Source of the DNA: Acanthosepion esculentum
Lineage: Eukaryota; Mollusca; Cephalopoda; Sepiida; Sepiidae
NCBI GenBank assembly: GCA_964036315.1
Contig: OZ038517.1
Location: 21,713,083 to 21,777,082 of the forward strand
DNA length: 64,000 bases
Direction: 5' to 3'
Shown piece by piece: positions 47,640 through 56,844 of the stretch; position 1 is the stretch's first letter; every line of letters starts with the position of its first letter. A program made the position numbers and the translations under genes. The notes beneath the pieces were generated by a model, which searched no databases, was not told the DNA's origin, and saw only the letters and a program-made list of their open reading frames with translations.

Positions 47640-47905
47640 TACCCATTGTAATGAACTACTCGCATTCCATTCATATTCCATTGGTGAGATCAAAGTTCCT
47701 CTTGTGCAGCTTCTTTCCATGAAATGCTGCTTTGTAGAACCAACTCCCAAGAGGATGCTTCCCTGATTACTACAATCTTGGTCTGTTCAAGTTTGGGGTC
47801 AATAGTTATCTTCCCCACATATCCCCATAAACTGTGCCCTTTACACTGTAACCCTCTACCTTGAGTGGCTCTTGTGCAGGCCTTGTGTTTTATCAACATG
47901 CCCTA
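47640..47905 (-). repeat. Dispersed repeat R6, copy 2
   Basis: Reverse-complement match to 39828-40090. The 69-codon minus-strand frame (47690-47899) partly parallels the other copy but shows no family motif. Confidence 0.7.
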
Positions 47906-48357
47906 ATGCCTATGACCCACACTTACATCATCATGAAAAATCACCTCAAAATTTATTAATTATATTTTGTTGTAACCTAGAAAAGGTTATTGAATAAGAA
48001 TAACCAAAACAAAGGTTGGAAATGGAACGATAATATTTATCACAGAAAAAACATACAAGATTTGCCAGCGGCATGTAGTAAGTAATCCACTGCTAGTGGT
48101 GAACTGGTGATGAATCCCCCCACACAGTATATTCCACTGTATTTATGAGGATTGGGACATACTCATTATAGCCCATAGTTATCGTATAACATATTTTTAA
48201 TTTATTCTATAATTTTTCCTTCTGATGCAGTTATTTATTTGCAATGTAAATGTACATCAGGAGATGGGGGATATTTTTTCTGTCTTTCACTCACTGTACA
48301 AATTCAAGATTGTTTCTATTGTAAGCAAATATGTGGATGTAGATCCGACGGTATGAT
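47906..48357. other. No recognisable feature
   Basis: AT-rich sequence preceding the PLE composite. Confidence 0.45.
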
Positions 48358-48422
48358 AAAAAATATGGAAAAGACAAAGCAAAATCCGAATATGCAAGTT
48401 TACTGTTTTAATTTTGTTTTAC

Positions 48423-48466
48423 TGTCGACGTCAGACGTTTCGGTCTAGTAGACCATCTTCAGGACA
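48423..48466 (-). ncRNA. Hammerhead ribozyme, minus strand
   Basis: On the minus strand: stem I TGTC (48463-48466) with GACA (48423-48426); CTGAAGA (48456-48462); an extra T (48455); stem II GGTCT/AGACC (48450-48454 with 48442-48446) and loop ACT; GAAA (48438-48441); stem III ACG/CGT (48436-48438 with 48428-48430), loop TCTGA; cleavage triplet GTC with C17 at 48427. All core positions fit except the one-base insertion before stem II, which recurs in other PLE-type motifs here. Confidence 0.75.
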
Positions 48467-48774
48467 TGGTTATTGGAAATATATTTATATTTAAGTCAAC
48501 ATGAAGAGACGATAGACACAAGACTAGTCAGAAACAGAAAAACTGAAATTTTAAAGTCAGCGTTCCCTTTTTTGGATTCGGTCACGTTGGCGTCGCGCGG
48601 GCGATGCTGTGAAAACGCTCTCCCAAGAAAGAGACTTTATCTTAAGTGGAAAGGAGGAATTCTATTTGAATCTAGAGCTTATCAGTACGTTTGTCAAGCA
48701 TTAATCTTGCCAGGAACGGGGAGATGTTAAAGAAGCCAGGTCTAGTATTTACCGTACGTGAAGTGGATATTAAA

Positions 48775-48924
48775 CGAGATATTCACCTCGGTAATTTAAG
48801 TAGTGCTTTATTTATACACTGAGCTAAATCTGATCATAATTTCGATTTCGACTCTGTGAAGATTTTAAAATATATTCATAATAAAAACCTTAGACGGATT
48901 TATGAGGCAGGCATAATATCCACT
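48775..48924 (+). pseudogene. Penelope-like GIY-YIG endonuclease, C-terminal fragment
   Basis: One frame reads 'RDIHLGNLSSALFIH', a TGA stop, then 'AKSDHNFDFDSVKILKYIHN' and 'KNLRRIYEAGIIST'. The H...SDHNFDFD...ILK..HN...RRIYEA pattern matches the end of the GIY-YIG domain in Penelope-like elements, where a His and the 'H-x-F/I-D-W/F' block precede a final 'R-x-x-x-E' helix. Only the last 50 codons are present. It supports assigning the neighbouring hammerhead to a PLE. Confidence 0.7.
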
Positions 48925-49059
48925 TCACGCTCTAGATTCAAATAGAATTCCTCCTTTCCACTTGCATATTCGGATTTTGCTTTGTCTTTTCCATATTTTT
49001 CATCATTGTTTCTATTCTATTTTGCATGTGGAACAAGAACTGTGAAAGTTGTGATTGTT

Positions 49060-49190
49060 GATCAATTTGTTGGTTTTTTTTTTGTTTATTTTTTACAGCT
49101 TATCGACCCATTTTGGGTTATTTAAACTGAAACATATTCTGAATTGTAAGAATAATTAATTTTTTATTTTTTTTTTTGCTTTTTGAAAGT
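49060..49190 (+). repeat. SINE-B-like head fragment
   Basis: 'gttggttttttttttgttta', 'acagcttatcgacccatttt' and 'gggttatttaaactga' match SINE-B heads. Confidence 0.6.
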
Positions 49191-49352
49191 GCGTTGTGTA
49201 GAAAGACAACTGACCTTCTCTACACTAATTGTTAAATATTGACACACCCATTCACTTTGTGTAGTACATCTGCTCACAGGAACAGGGGTCACAAAGTGTA
49301 TTATTGAGTCATACACATTACCACACTAACTTTAGTATTCACTATTATTGTA

Positions 49353-50021
49353 CAGGAATTCCTCGATTGGTGTAGCTAATGTGTGCATTAGTAACGAAAA
49401 AATCGATTTTCAATTACTACGGTTAAACTGAAGAATGTTTTATTGCACTAATTGGGTATTACATATGCACTAATTGAATTTTGGTATATAAAAATTTTAG
49501 TGCACTAATCGAAAACAGATTACTGTTTTTTCAAGTTTGTAAGATGCACCCTAATATTGGAAAGAAATTTCTAAGAAAAAAAACGTAATTCTCATAAAAT
49601 AACACATTCACCATGCGTCCTCACATGTTAGTGCCACCTATGTTTACAGTAATCACTCATCTGATTTCATTTGTATGGCAATGACATACTAGTCAAGAAC
49701 TCCTGACGCTGCTACGAAAGGGAGCATGTTTAAGGTTTATAGTCTTGTAAATACTTCTAACAGCTAAGTACTGAGGTTACATCATATAAAAGGCTGAATT
49801 AGATAGCTAACATTATAGTGTAATGACTCCACATACAAATCCACATCCCTATTAGTCAGGCCAATTAGGTAACTGTCCAAGTTTACTTGAGCTTGGGCGC
49901 TGCCTTACATTTGTCTTGGAAGACATACACACATTTTTCAGGGTATTTCTTAGGGGAAAAAAGTGTATCTTGTAAGCTGGAAAATATGGTAATTGAATGT
50001 GTGTTAAGCAAGAGGTACCTG
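49353..50021. mobile_element. Possible pogo/Tigger-like non-autonomous element
   Basis: Ends 'caggaattcctcgattgg' and 'aagcaagaggtacctg' are partly inverted (CAGG..CCTC) with TA on both sides (49351-49352, 50022-50023). Inner words such as 'gcactaattg' repeat. No coding sequence. Termini are weak. Confidence 0.35.
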
Positions 50022-50189
50022 TATAATTAATTCATGTCCCTCCATAGGCTTAAATCTTTTCTTCATTCATCTTTTAATCCAGTGTTTTCTTTACAATATT
50101 ATGAACCAGTAACTATGAGATAATACAAGAATTATAAGAAAATGAATATTGCATTAAAAATCTTTGAGAATAACAATAATTTTTCCAGA

Positions 50190-50280
50190 TATAAGTTCAA
50201 CTATTTAACTCATAGCTAGGGAGAGAAGATGGATTCATACCTTTTCCCAGGGGTGTTTTACATCTCTAAATATAATTTTA
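50190..50280 (+). repeat. SINE-C body fragment
   Basis: 'aactcatagctagggagaga' and 'attcataccttttcccagg' match the SINE-C body; the tail is replaced by the Tc1-like element. Confidence 0.6.
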
Positions 50281-50289
50281 TTCAAGATA

Positions 50290-50836
50290 CGCTCTTGTGC
50301 AAATTAATTGAAACAACTGTTTTCTTTCTTTCACCACACAGTCAGTTTTAGACCCACTGGAGTGGCAGGGTATAATCGATTTCTGTTTTTTCCTCAGATT
50401 AGGTCATTTGCAGTAATATGAATCTATTTTTGAGGTGTATGATGAAATTTGTTTGTCATTGAAAAATATTGCGTCATCCGTGATTGCATCGGATTTTCAT
50501 CATGTCCAGTTTTATTGTCTAAATTGTCGATTAGTTGTCCTATAGCCATTGTCTGTGATGGGCATTACTCCAAGGAGGCATATGAAAATTGCGACATTGC
50601 ACAAAAACAGGCAAGCCTTACCAGTGAAAAAATCTAAGTACTATCAACTGGCTTAGAAACCCTCCTGATTTAAACCCAGTTGAAAATCTGTGGTCAATCT
50701 GCAAGGAAAAACTTTGTGGAATAGACATAAGAAATGCTAGCATGTGCACTGGGTCATGTTTCATTGGAAGAATATGAAAAATAAGTATATAATAATGGAA
50801 TTATTTGTTTTGTTTCAATTAATTTGCATAAGGGTG
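50290..50836 (+). mobile_element. Internally deleted Tc1-like element, copy 2
   Basis: Same element as 45612-46166 in opposite orientation, 547 bp, TA at 50288-50289 and 50837-50838. The transposase remnant reads 'CRLVVL', 'NWLRNPPDLNPVENLWSICK' and 'EKLCGIDIRNAS'. Both copies share the same large deletion, so they descend from one non-autonomous form. Confidence 0.88.
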
Positions 50837-50849
50837 TACAAACCCTCTG

Positions 50850-51130
50850 ATCTGCCAGATAATTATCAGCATCCATTTTGTTAAATTATCATTAGATGAA
50901 CTACAAACTATTTTCCTGGTTGGGATTTAAAAGATTAGTTTACTTCCAGGTATTGTCTTTGAACAGATTTCTCTTTGAGAATTTGTTTTTCACCTGGAAC
51001 TTATTTGGTTTACTGCTAACAATCGCTGTTACACCCTGCCTACACTCCTTTTTTTCTTGTCTGTGGCAGGTACTGCTTTTGAACCTCCCCAACCTCTCGA
51101 CATTTTAGAAAAGTTTTCCCAATTGTCTCC
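50850..51130 (+). repeat. Dispersed repeat R7, copy 1
   Basis: Ordered blocks shared with 52975-53270: 'ttatcattagatgaactac', 'gtttacttccaggtattgtc', 'ttttcttgtctgtggcagg', 'actgcttttgaa'. Open frames within (50896-51108) are not conserved in copy 2. Confidence 0.7.
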
Positions 51131-52099
51131 AGAAAATTCTTACCTCCCTTCCTATTTATTTATGGTGCCTCTAAGTATTTCAAATTTATATTACAGATTT
51201 GTTTGTAAAAAAAAAAATGATAATTTAACTTTACTTTGATGAAAAATACAGTTGAATATAAAATACACATTCAACCCAATTTGTTCTTCATGTTTGATCT
51301 GGAGAACAGGAGAAAGCAGGCGATGGATCAGTTAAACATGGCAATCATCTACATTTATAAGAATCAAGAAATGATAGGAGAGCAGTCATGAAAGGATCTT
51401 GTGATTTAATATTATCCCCTCCCAGAGCCATTTGCCAAATAAATGTTACAGACACAAATATAAATTGCCAATATTTAGATATCCCCAAACAAAGGCAATG
51501 CTTAAAAATGTAAATGTAAATGACCATATTTACAATCAAACCATATAACAATTATCAATTTGTATTTATATATCTCCTGTCCCATCTGTAGTGGGAAAGG
51601 AGGTAAATCAACTTAAGTTAATGAATTTATGAGTGATTACTTCCCTTAGTCATTTTAATAATCTATACAAATAAAATATTTAAGCAAATTGAACAGATTA
51701 ATGAATTCCTTTACTCCTATGTTTCTGAGATTGCAGTCTTATTTGTTCAAGACTTTCATGTGAGGCACTCAGATATGTTTGTCTATTAAGTGATCATCTT
51801 GCTTTAACTTGGACTTGATATAGGCTTTGTTGTCACAATTTTTGTTCTGTTGCTAATCTCCTTCTTCCAAGAGATATTTCCATTTCACTGTTCTATTAAA
51901 CACAACATTTTAACATGAAAAGATATTGTGCAAAAAGCAATTTATATAATACCAGGCGTAATCAATGAATCCTAGATACCATTGAACACCCCCAAAATAT
52001 AAAAGGAACAGATTAATTAAATGGTTCATTTGCCCCTAATTTAGTTGTGAATTCTTTATCTCTGCTCTATTGAATCTCAACACATTGATTTGTTTGTTT
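51131..52099. other. No recognisable feature
   Basis: AT-rich; no supported gene, RNA or repeat. Confidence 0.5.
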
Positions 52100-52690
52100 T
52101 TTTTTTTCATTTCACCCCAAGCAAGGTAATAAAGCCACTAAGACACAAGGGTTTACTGAGTATTAGAGGATATGATAAATAATACTATTAAGGAGAGAAG
52201 ACTATAAAAGAACAAGAATTAAGAAAACACAAGATAACGATTGACATTGCATTTAAATTTTTGAAGATCAAAGTTGACTGGGAAGCAAGATGCCTGAAGA
52301 GCGTTCCACAAGATAGAAGAAACTGTTAGCATAGAACTTACAGTTACATCTCTCGTCATTTCAACTGTAAATTGACAAGACCTTGCTACCAATTTAGTAC
52401 TGCACTTAAATTCATAAAGTCTACGTACCATAGAGGAAAGAATAATACAAAAATGTGGCACAAAGCCAAAAGGTCAGGGGTAGGGGAAGACTGGTTTTCA
52501 ATCTGTCTACCATAGAGAAAACTTCATCAAAACAATTACCATGAAAATATTTATAGAAAAGTCACAGTGAAGTTACTTTACAGCAGTTGGAAAGGGACTG
52601 AAGCCAAAATTCCAGGTCAGAACCAATAACATAACAGATTCTTCTTTGGCTTTCATCAAGAATCTCTAAATATATAGCATTATATGTAAG
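52100..52690 (-). pseudogene. LINE ORF2 C terminus and tail (CR1/Jockey-like), minus strand
   Basis: The minus strand from 52690 reads 'AIYLEILDESQRRICYVIGS', 'LQSLSNCCKVTSL', 'LFYKYFHGNC', then 'STKLVARSCQFTVEM', 'SSILWNALQASCFPVNFDLQ' and 'KFKCNVNRYLVFS' with a tail to about 52120. It contains the sequence inserted at 41000-41174. The best-preserved frame is 52461-52219. Confidence 0.8.
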
Positions 52691-52974
52691 ATAGATTCTG
52701 TCGAGAAAGATTGTCTAGCTTGACACAGTTTTAAGACTTTTGTTTCATTGCATCTCACTATTAAAACTTTCTAACAATTGCCATAATTTTTGATAGCTTA
52801 GGTATGCTAATATGTTATAAAATAGTTTAGTGTAGCATAGGGTTACAAGAGTGACATATCTTGTAAGATATACTCACATTATACTAAGAAATGATCTTTC
52901 AAGTCAAGCTAAGTAACCCAATTATTCTCTGCCAAATTCTACCTTTCTGGGTTTATAGATAAAAATCCTTTTGT
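52691..52974. other. No recognisable feature
   Basis: Unassigned AT-rich interval. Confidence 0.4.
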
Positions 52975-53394
52975 CAAAGAAGCCCAGCCTCTGGTCTGTC
53001 ATATAAAGTGACAAAACAGATGATTATAATTATCATCAGATGAACTATGAACTATGAACACCTTTTTCTGAGAGGTTGAAATTTAAAAGGTCAGTTTACT
53101 TCCTGAGGGTTGTCTCTGAAGAGAATCCCTTTAGAGCACTTGTTTTCTCAGTCAGACTTTTTATTTGGATTTCTGCCAACAGCTGCAACCTTCCTGTTTT
53201 CTTGTCTGTGGCAGGTGCTGCTTTTGAAATCTACCCCCACCACCAACCACTTTCAACATTTTACAGATGTCTACCTCCAGCCCCCACCCCCAAAATATGA
53301 ACAAATTTTTATATTAAATAATCCAAATGCTATACCAATCAACCAATACCTTCAAATTGAGTGTGAATTTGTTGAAATGGTAAGTTCTAGCTAA
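52975..53394 (+). repeat. Dispersed repeat R7, copy 2
   Basis: See 50850-51130. Two overlapping frames of 74 and 94 codons (53076-53300, 53110-53394) lie here. They read differently from copy 1, so I treat them as chance. Confidence 0.65.
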
Positions 53395-53439
53395 TTTGCA
53401 ACACAAATGCTGGGGACCAAGATTTCATTGTGTCTTGGA

Positions 53440-53444
53440 TATAT

Positions 53445-53501
<57 letters not shown>
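53440..53501. repeat. (TA)n microsatellite
   Basis: TA run of about 60 bp with one interruption. Confidence 0.95.
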
Positions 53502-53503
<2 letters not shown>

Positions 53504-54187
53504 AAAATACTTGACAACACCAATACACCATTAAAAAAATAAACAAAAACTTTAAATTCTCAAAGCCCTCTGTATCAAAAGCAACCAACCAAAACTGAAC
53601 AAAATTTATTACAAGTGTAGTAGTAATGTTTGTAAAATAGAAGGAGGCCAACTTGAATTCCAGCCATGTTCCTTTTGCAGGGCTCAATAAATTCTATCAT
53701 ACAATATGCATCACACAATTACATCTTAAAAAAGACAACCATGAAAAGAAATTAACAACAAATCCCTTGAAAATGGCGAAAGAAGTGTCTGAAAGTGCTT
53801 AGGTCAATAGACACTACAGACAATTTTTGCATTCCTTTACCACCACCAAACAGAATAATTTAAGAATACTAGAAAAATTCAGTGAAAAATTGATCAAATT
53901 CTGCATGTCTGTCATATACAATTAAATATTTCTCTCTCTCTCTCTCTGTCATATATATATATATATATAGTTAAATCCCCGCCCAATCAAAAAAAAAATC
54001 ACTTACAATAAAGGTAATTTACATTAACCAGAAAAAAGCCTTGGACAGAAGCATCTATCTTTTTAAATTTGGATTTTTAATGTAACTATAACAAGAGAGA
54101 TATTTCGATTTCATTTTTGCCTTGAAAAAGTTGGAAGACGAAATGCATCGGCAAAATCTAAGATTTTTCCAATTGTCATTTTATACC

Positions 54188-54224
<37 letters not shown>
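53502..54224 (+). repeat. PLE-type ends with degenerate hammerhead-like starts
   Basis: 'cccttgaaaatggcgaaaga' (53764), 'tctgaaagtgctta' (53789) and 'gccttgaaaaagttgg' with 'aagacgaaatgcatcggc' (54119) resemble the start of P2 at 62945. Tails run to 'ctgcatgtctgtcatataca' and (CT)n/(TA)n tracts at 53930-53970 and 54188-54224. Part of 53540-53760 is unassigned. Confidence 0.45.
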
Positions 54225-54690
54225 AATGCTCCATCCGACGGGCTTAATCACAAATTTAACAACATAGATAGAATTAATATATAACCCCACAAATCAGGAC
54301 CTACCCACATTTCTCAGCGACACAAGACAGACATGCTTGTGGAGGTGTTGAAGCCTCACACTTATACACACACCCATACAAATATACACACTTACACACA
54401 TCATACTCACTCACTCCCTAAAAACCAAATAACACACACACTTAACAGAGACACATCCTCTTTCCAGGAACCAATAAAACTGTCAAAATCACCAAGGGAA
54501 TTCAGAGCAGCATGAATCTATCCAGTTCTTATCTTAAATAACAAATTAAACAAGACTGTTTGACGAACACAAGGACTGACCAAAATTCATGTTAAAAAAA
54601 TTAAAAAAACAAATGAAAAATTACAGATAAAGTTCATTTTCTCTATCAAGTCATCCATTCCTGTAGTTTGTTGCTACTAACAAGCAGAAA
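54225..54690. other. No gene; CA-rich stretch
   Basis: 54340-54450 is rich in 'acacac'. The rest is unassigned; possibly PLE internal sequence between two PLE-type ends. Confidence 0.35.
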
Positions 54691-54693
54691 TTT

Positions 54694-54736
54694 TTTCTCC
54701 TGATGATGGCCATGTTAGCTGAAACTAGTTGAGGAA
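54694..54736 (+). ncRNA. Hammerhead ribozyme motif
   Basis: Stem I TTTCTC (54694-54699) pairs with GAGGAA (54731-54736), six pairs including one G-U. CTGATGA is at 54700-54706, an extra T at 54707. Stem II is GGC/GCT (54708-54710 with 54718-54720; one G-U), loop of seven; GAAA is at 54721-54724. A minimal stem III (AC 54724-54725 with GT 54728-54729) leads to a GTT triplet with H17 = T at 54730. The two-base stem III loop is too tight in a monomer, so dimeric action would be needed. Confidence 0.65.
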
Positions 54737-54825
54737 TCTAACTGAAATAATAAAAACGAAAGAATATTAATATACAACCCAGTGTCTCTGAAGATTTTAA
54801 TTTTTAATATATTTTATTGTTCAAA

Positions 54826-54880
<55 letters not shown>
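54826..54880. repeat. (CA)n/(TA)n microsatellite
   Basis: CA run then TA run about 90 bp after the hammerhead. Confidence 0.95.
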
Positions 54881-54884
<4 letters not shown>

Positions 54885-55489
54885 CGTAGAGATTTATACT
54901 GATGGAAAATATCATTTGCATGTGTAGGTGTTGTATTTGCAAGGAGCCCAATCTGAACTCTACGGGAATGTCATACCTGGGTGATGTGATATTTTGAGCA
55001 ACAAAACCTGTCCAAGATGTGAATAATTAATTCACTCACAAGTTCACTTATGGTGTCCCGCTGTCACTTAAGTACCCCCCTCCTCTGCTTCCTGCAAGAG
55101 TGTGTTCATGTATACACAATTCCCTGTACTGATTGGTTGTCAAGCAACATAAAGTCTTATATAACCAGTCCTTTGTACTGGCTGGATATTTTCTGGACAG
55201 GACTTGTATTATATAACTGAATTTTTTTCACGTGATTTTAAAGATAATCTCTTGTGACTTATTTTCCTGATAAAGTGAATGGCTGTGACCAAAACAGTAT
55301 CTTTATTGTATTGTTTTATTTATTAAATTTTATTTTTGTTAAACTTGGTTGATTGCAACTGTCATGAAATTAATTCAATTATAGCATTTTTATTGGCTTC
55401 AGATGTACGCTGATTGAAATTACTTCATTGATAATGCAAATCATTTGAAATAACTTAGTAATTATATTTGGAATCCACTTGGCCATGTT
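54881..55489. other. No recognisable feature
   Basis: Mixed composition; 'cttatataaccag' at about 55160 is a weak TATA-like match. Nothing supported. Confidence 0.4.
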
Positions 55490-55790
55490 GAATCCAGTGA
55501 CTTGAAGCAAAGAGTTGTGAGTTCAATACCTGGCTACAGCAGAGGTGAACAAAAACTTGGAGAGTTCAGTTAAAAGGGAGATAACTGATACTGAGAAATC
55601 TGGAAAAAGTATGGTATGTGTAACTAGAACAATCTACCTTGGTAGAAGAAATAAAAGGTTCAGTTCAAAATTCCAGTCACTTGAAGAAGGCCAGAGTGTA
55701 CAATGGCTGAAATGTTGTGAATATGGTGACAAAGATGAGGACAACAGTCTGAGCAATGTAAATAGTGTAAATAATTAACCCACATTGGAT
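55490..55790 (+). repeat. SINE-A, near full length
   Basis: Head with 'cttggccatgttgaatccag' and B-box-like 'gagttcaatacctgg', then 'gttaaaagggagataactg', 'ggttcagttcaaaattccag', 'ttgaagaaggccagag', 'aatatggtgacaaagatgag', 'gtaaatagtgtaaat'. The 77-codon frame is repeat sequence. Confidence 0.85.
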
Positions 55791-55904
55791 ATATGTGTAC
55801 TTTTACATATGAGGGGTTAACAAATAAATAAGGTATCAAGAGTTGAAATAATTCTTGATTAGTCACTGAATTTTATGGCCGATAAAACTAACTTTCAACA
55901 TTTT

Positions 55905-56270
55905 AGTAGAAAAAAAATTGTTGGCTGGGATATCAAATGTTACTGGAATATCCTCCATGTTCCTGATAAATATATAGAACATATGATGTAAACTGAGGGA
56001 TCAGTTTATAACTTGATTATATTAGAAAATTCATTCCCCAGTTTATGTCCACATTACATATTGTCGATATACTTTTTGATTGCCTAGAAACATACTTTTA
56101 AAGTTTATCATATTTTGTGGTATATAAGCTACTACATCACTGCATTTCAGCAGAAAAAACAAAAAAACCACTACATCCAAAACTTTGATGCTTCTTATTT
56201 GGCTCATCGAAAAATGTTTCTTTTTTATGCATTTATTACAAATTTTTGAAATTTTAATATTTGAAGTTAC
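55905..56270 (+). repeat. Dispersed repeat R5, copy 2
   Basis: 'gatcagtttataacttgatt', 'gaaaattcattccccagttt' and 'gattgcctagaaacatac' match 35475-35640. The 3' part ('tatgcatttattacaaattt') matches 62568-62600. Confidence 0.65.
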
Positions 56271-56535
56271 AGAAACAATGGATCTTACGAAACATTAAAT
56301 TCTGGTTCTTGGACTGTCACAAAAATACAATAATAGGGAATCATTAGAAATGATTTTATTAATGAAGTGTATTAAAAGTGATTCCCATTCATAACCTTGC
56401 ACCTGACTTACTTAAGCTTAGGAAATGTACAAAACAGTTATAAAATAAACCAGTGCTAGGTATGAAGAAAGGAAAGGTTTCAGCTTCATAAGAAAAATGA
56501 AGAGTGGGCAGAATTTGTAGTGTCATGTTGTAATC
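56271..56535. other. No recognisable feature
   Basis: Unassigned AT-rich sequence before a 94-codon frame. Confidence 0.4.
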
Positions 56536-56557
56536 ATAACATTGAATTAAAGTTTTA

Positions 56558-56842
56558 ATGATGGTGACTCCTTCACCCCTTATATTAAGGGAAGAACAGT
56601 GGAATACACAAAGATCTACACAATCTCAACCAGCAAAAGAGGAAAGTGCCAGTCAGGCTGGCATATCCAAGGCGGACATTGACAGCAGAAGCAACCAACA
56701 GCACAATTCAACCAGGTTTGCCAGATCTTGTGAGTCTAAATCACCTTTGAACTCGAGAGAGGTACATCTGGCCAAGTATGTGGGCTTTTCTGTTGCACAA
56801 AGTTGTCCCCCAAAATCTAATTCACATGAATCAGCACATTAA
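56558..56842 (+). CDS. Hypothetical 94-codon frame, possible exon
   Basis: ATG 56558 (a second ATG follows directly) to TAA at 56840-56842. The product is hydrophilic and rich in S, Q, N and R ('STQSQPAKEESASQAGISKA', 'DIDSRSNQQHNSTRFARSCE'). G+C and word use are more coding-like than the surroundings. No domain, signal peptide or membrane segment is visible. Its stop codon lies inside the first unit of the 88-bp array ('gcacattaaactctttgatt'). It could be a terminal exon of an unknown gene or an old chance frame; I see no firm splice acceptor or poly(A) signal. Confidence 0.25.
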   Translation: MMVTPSPLILREEQWNTQRSTQSQPAKEESASQAGISKADIDSRSNQQHNSTRFARSCESKSPLNSREVHLAKYVGFSVAQSCPPKSNSHESAH

Positions 56843-56844
56843 AC

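Larger units (their letters stand above)
48358..49001. mobile_element. Composite PLE remnant with outer inverted repeats
   Basis: 'aatatggaaaagacaaagca' plus 20 further bases (48358-48397) recurs inverted at 48962-49001. 'gtggaaaggaggaattctat' with 13 more bases (48646-48678) recurs inverted at 48930-48962. 'gtgaagtggatatta' also recurs inverted. Inside are a minus-strand hammerhead (48423-48466) and a plus-strand endonuclease fragment (48775-48924). The 85-codon frame 48473-48730 has no signature. Confidence 0.8.

Noticed and set aside
53076..53394. Overlapping frames with proline-rich end as an exon
   Set aside because: In repeat R7; the corresponding frame in the other copy encodes a different product.
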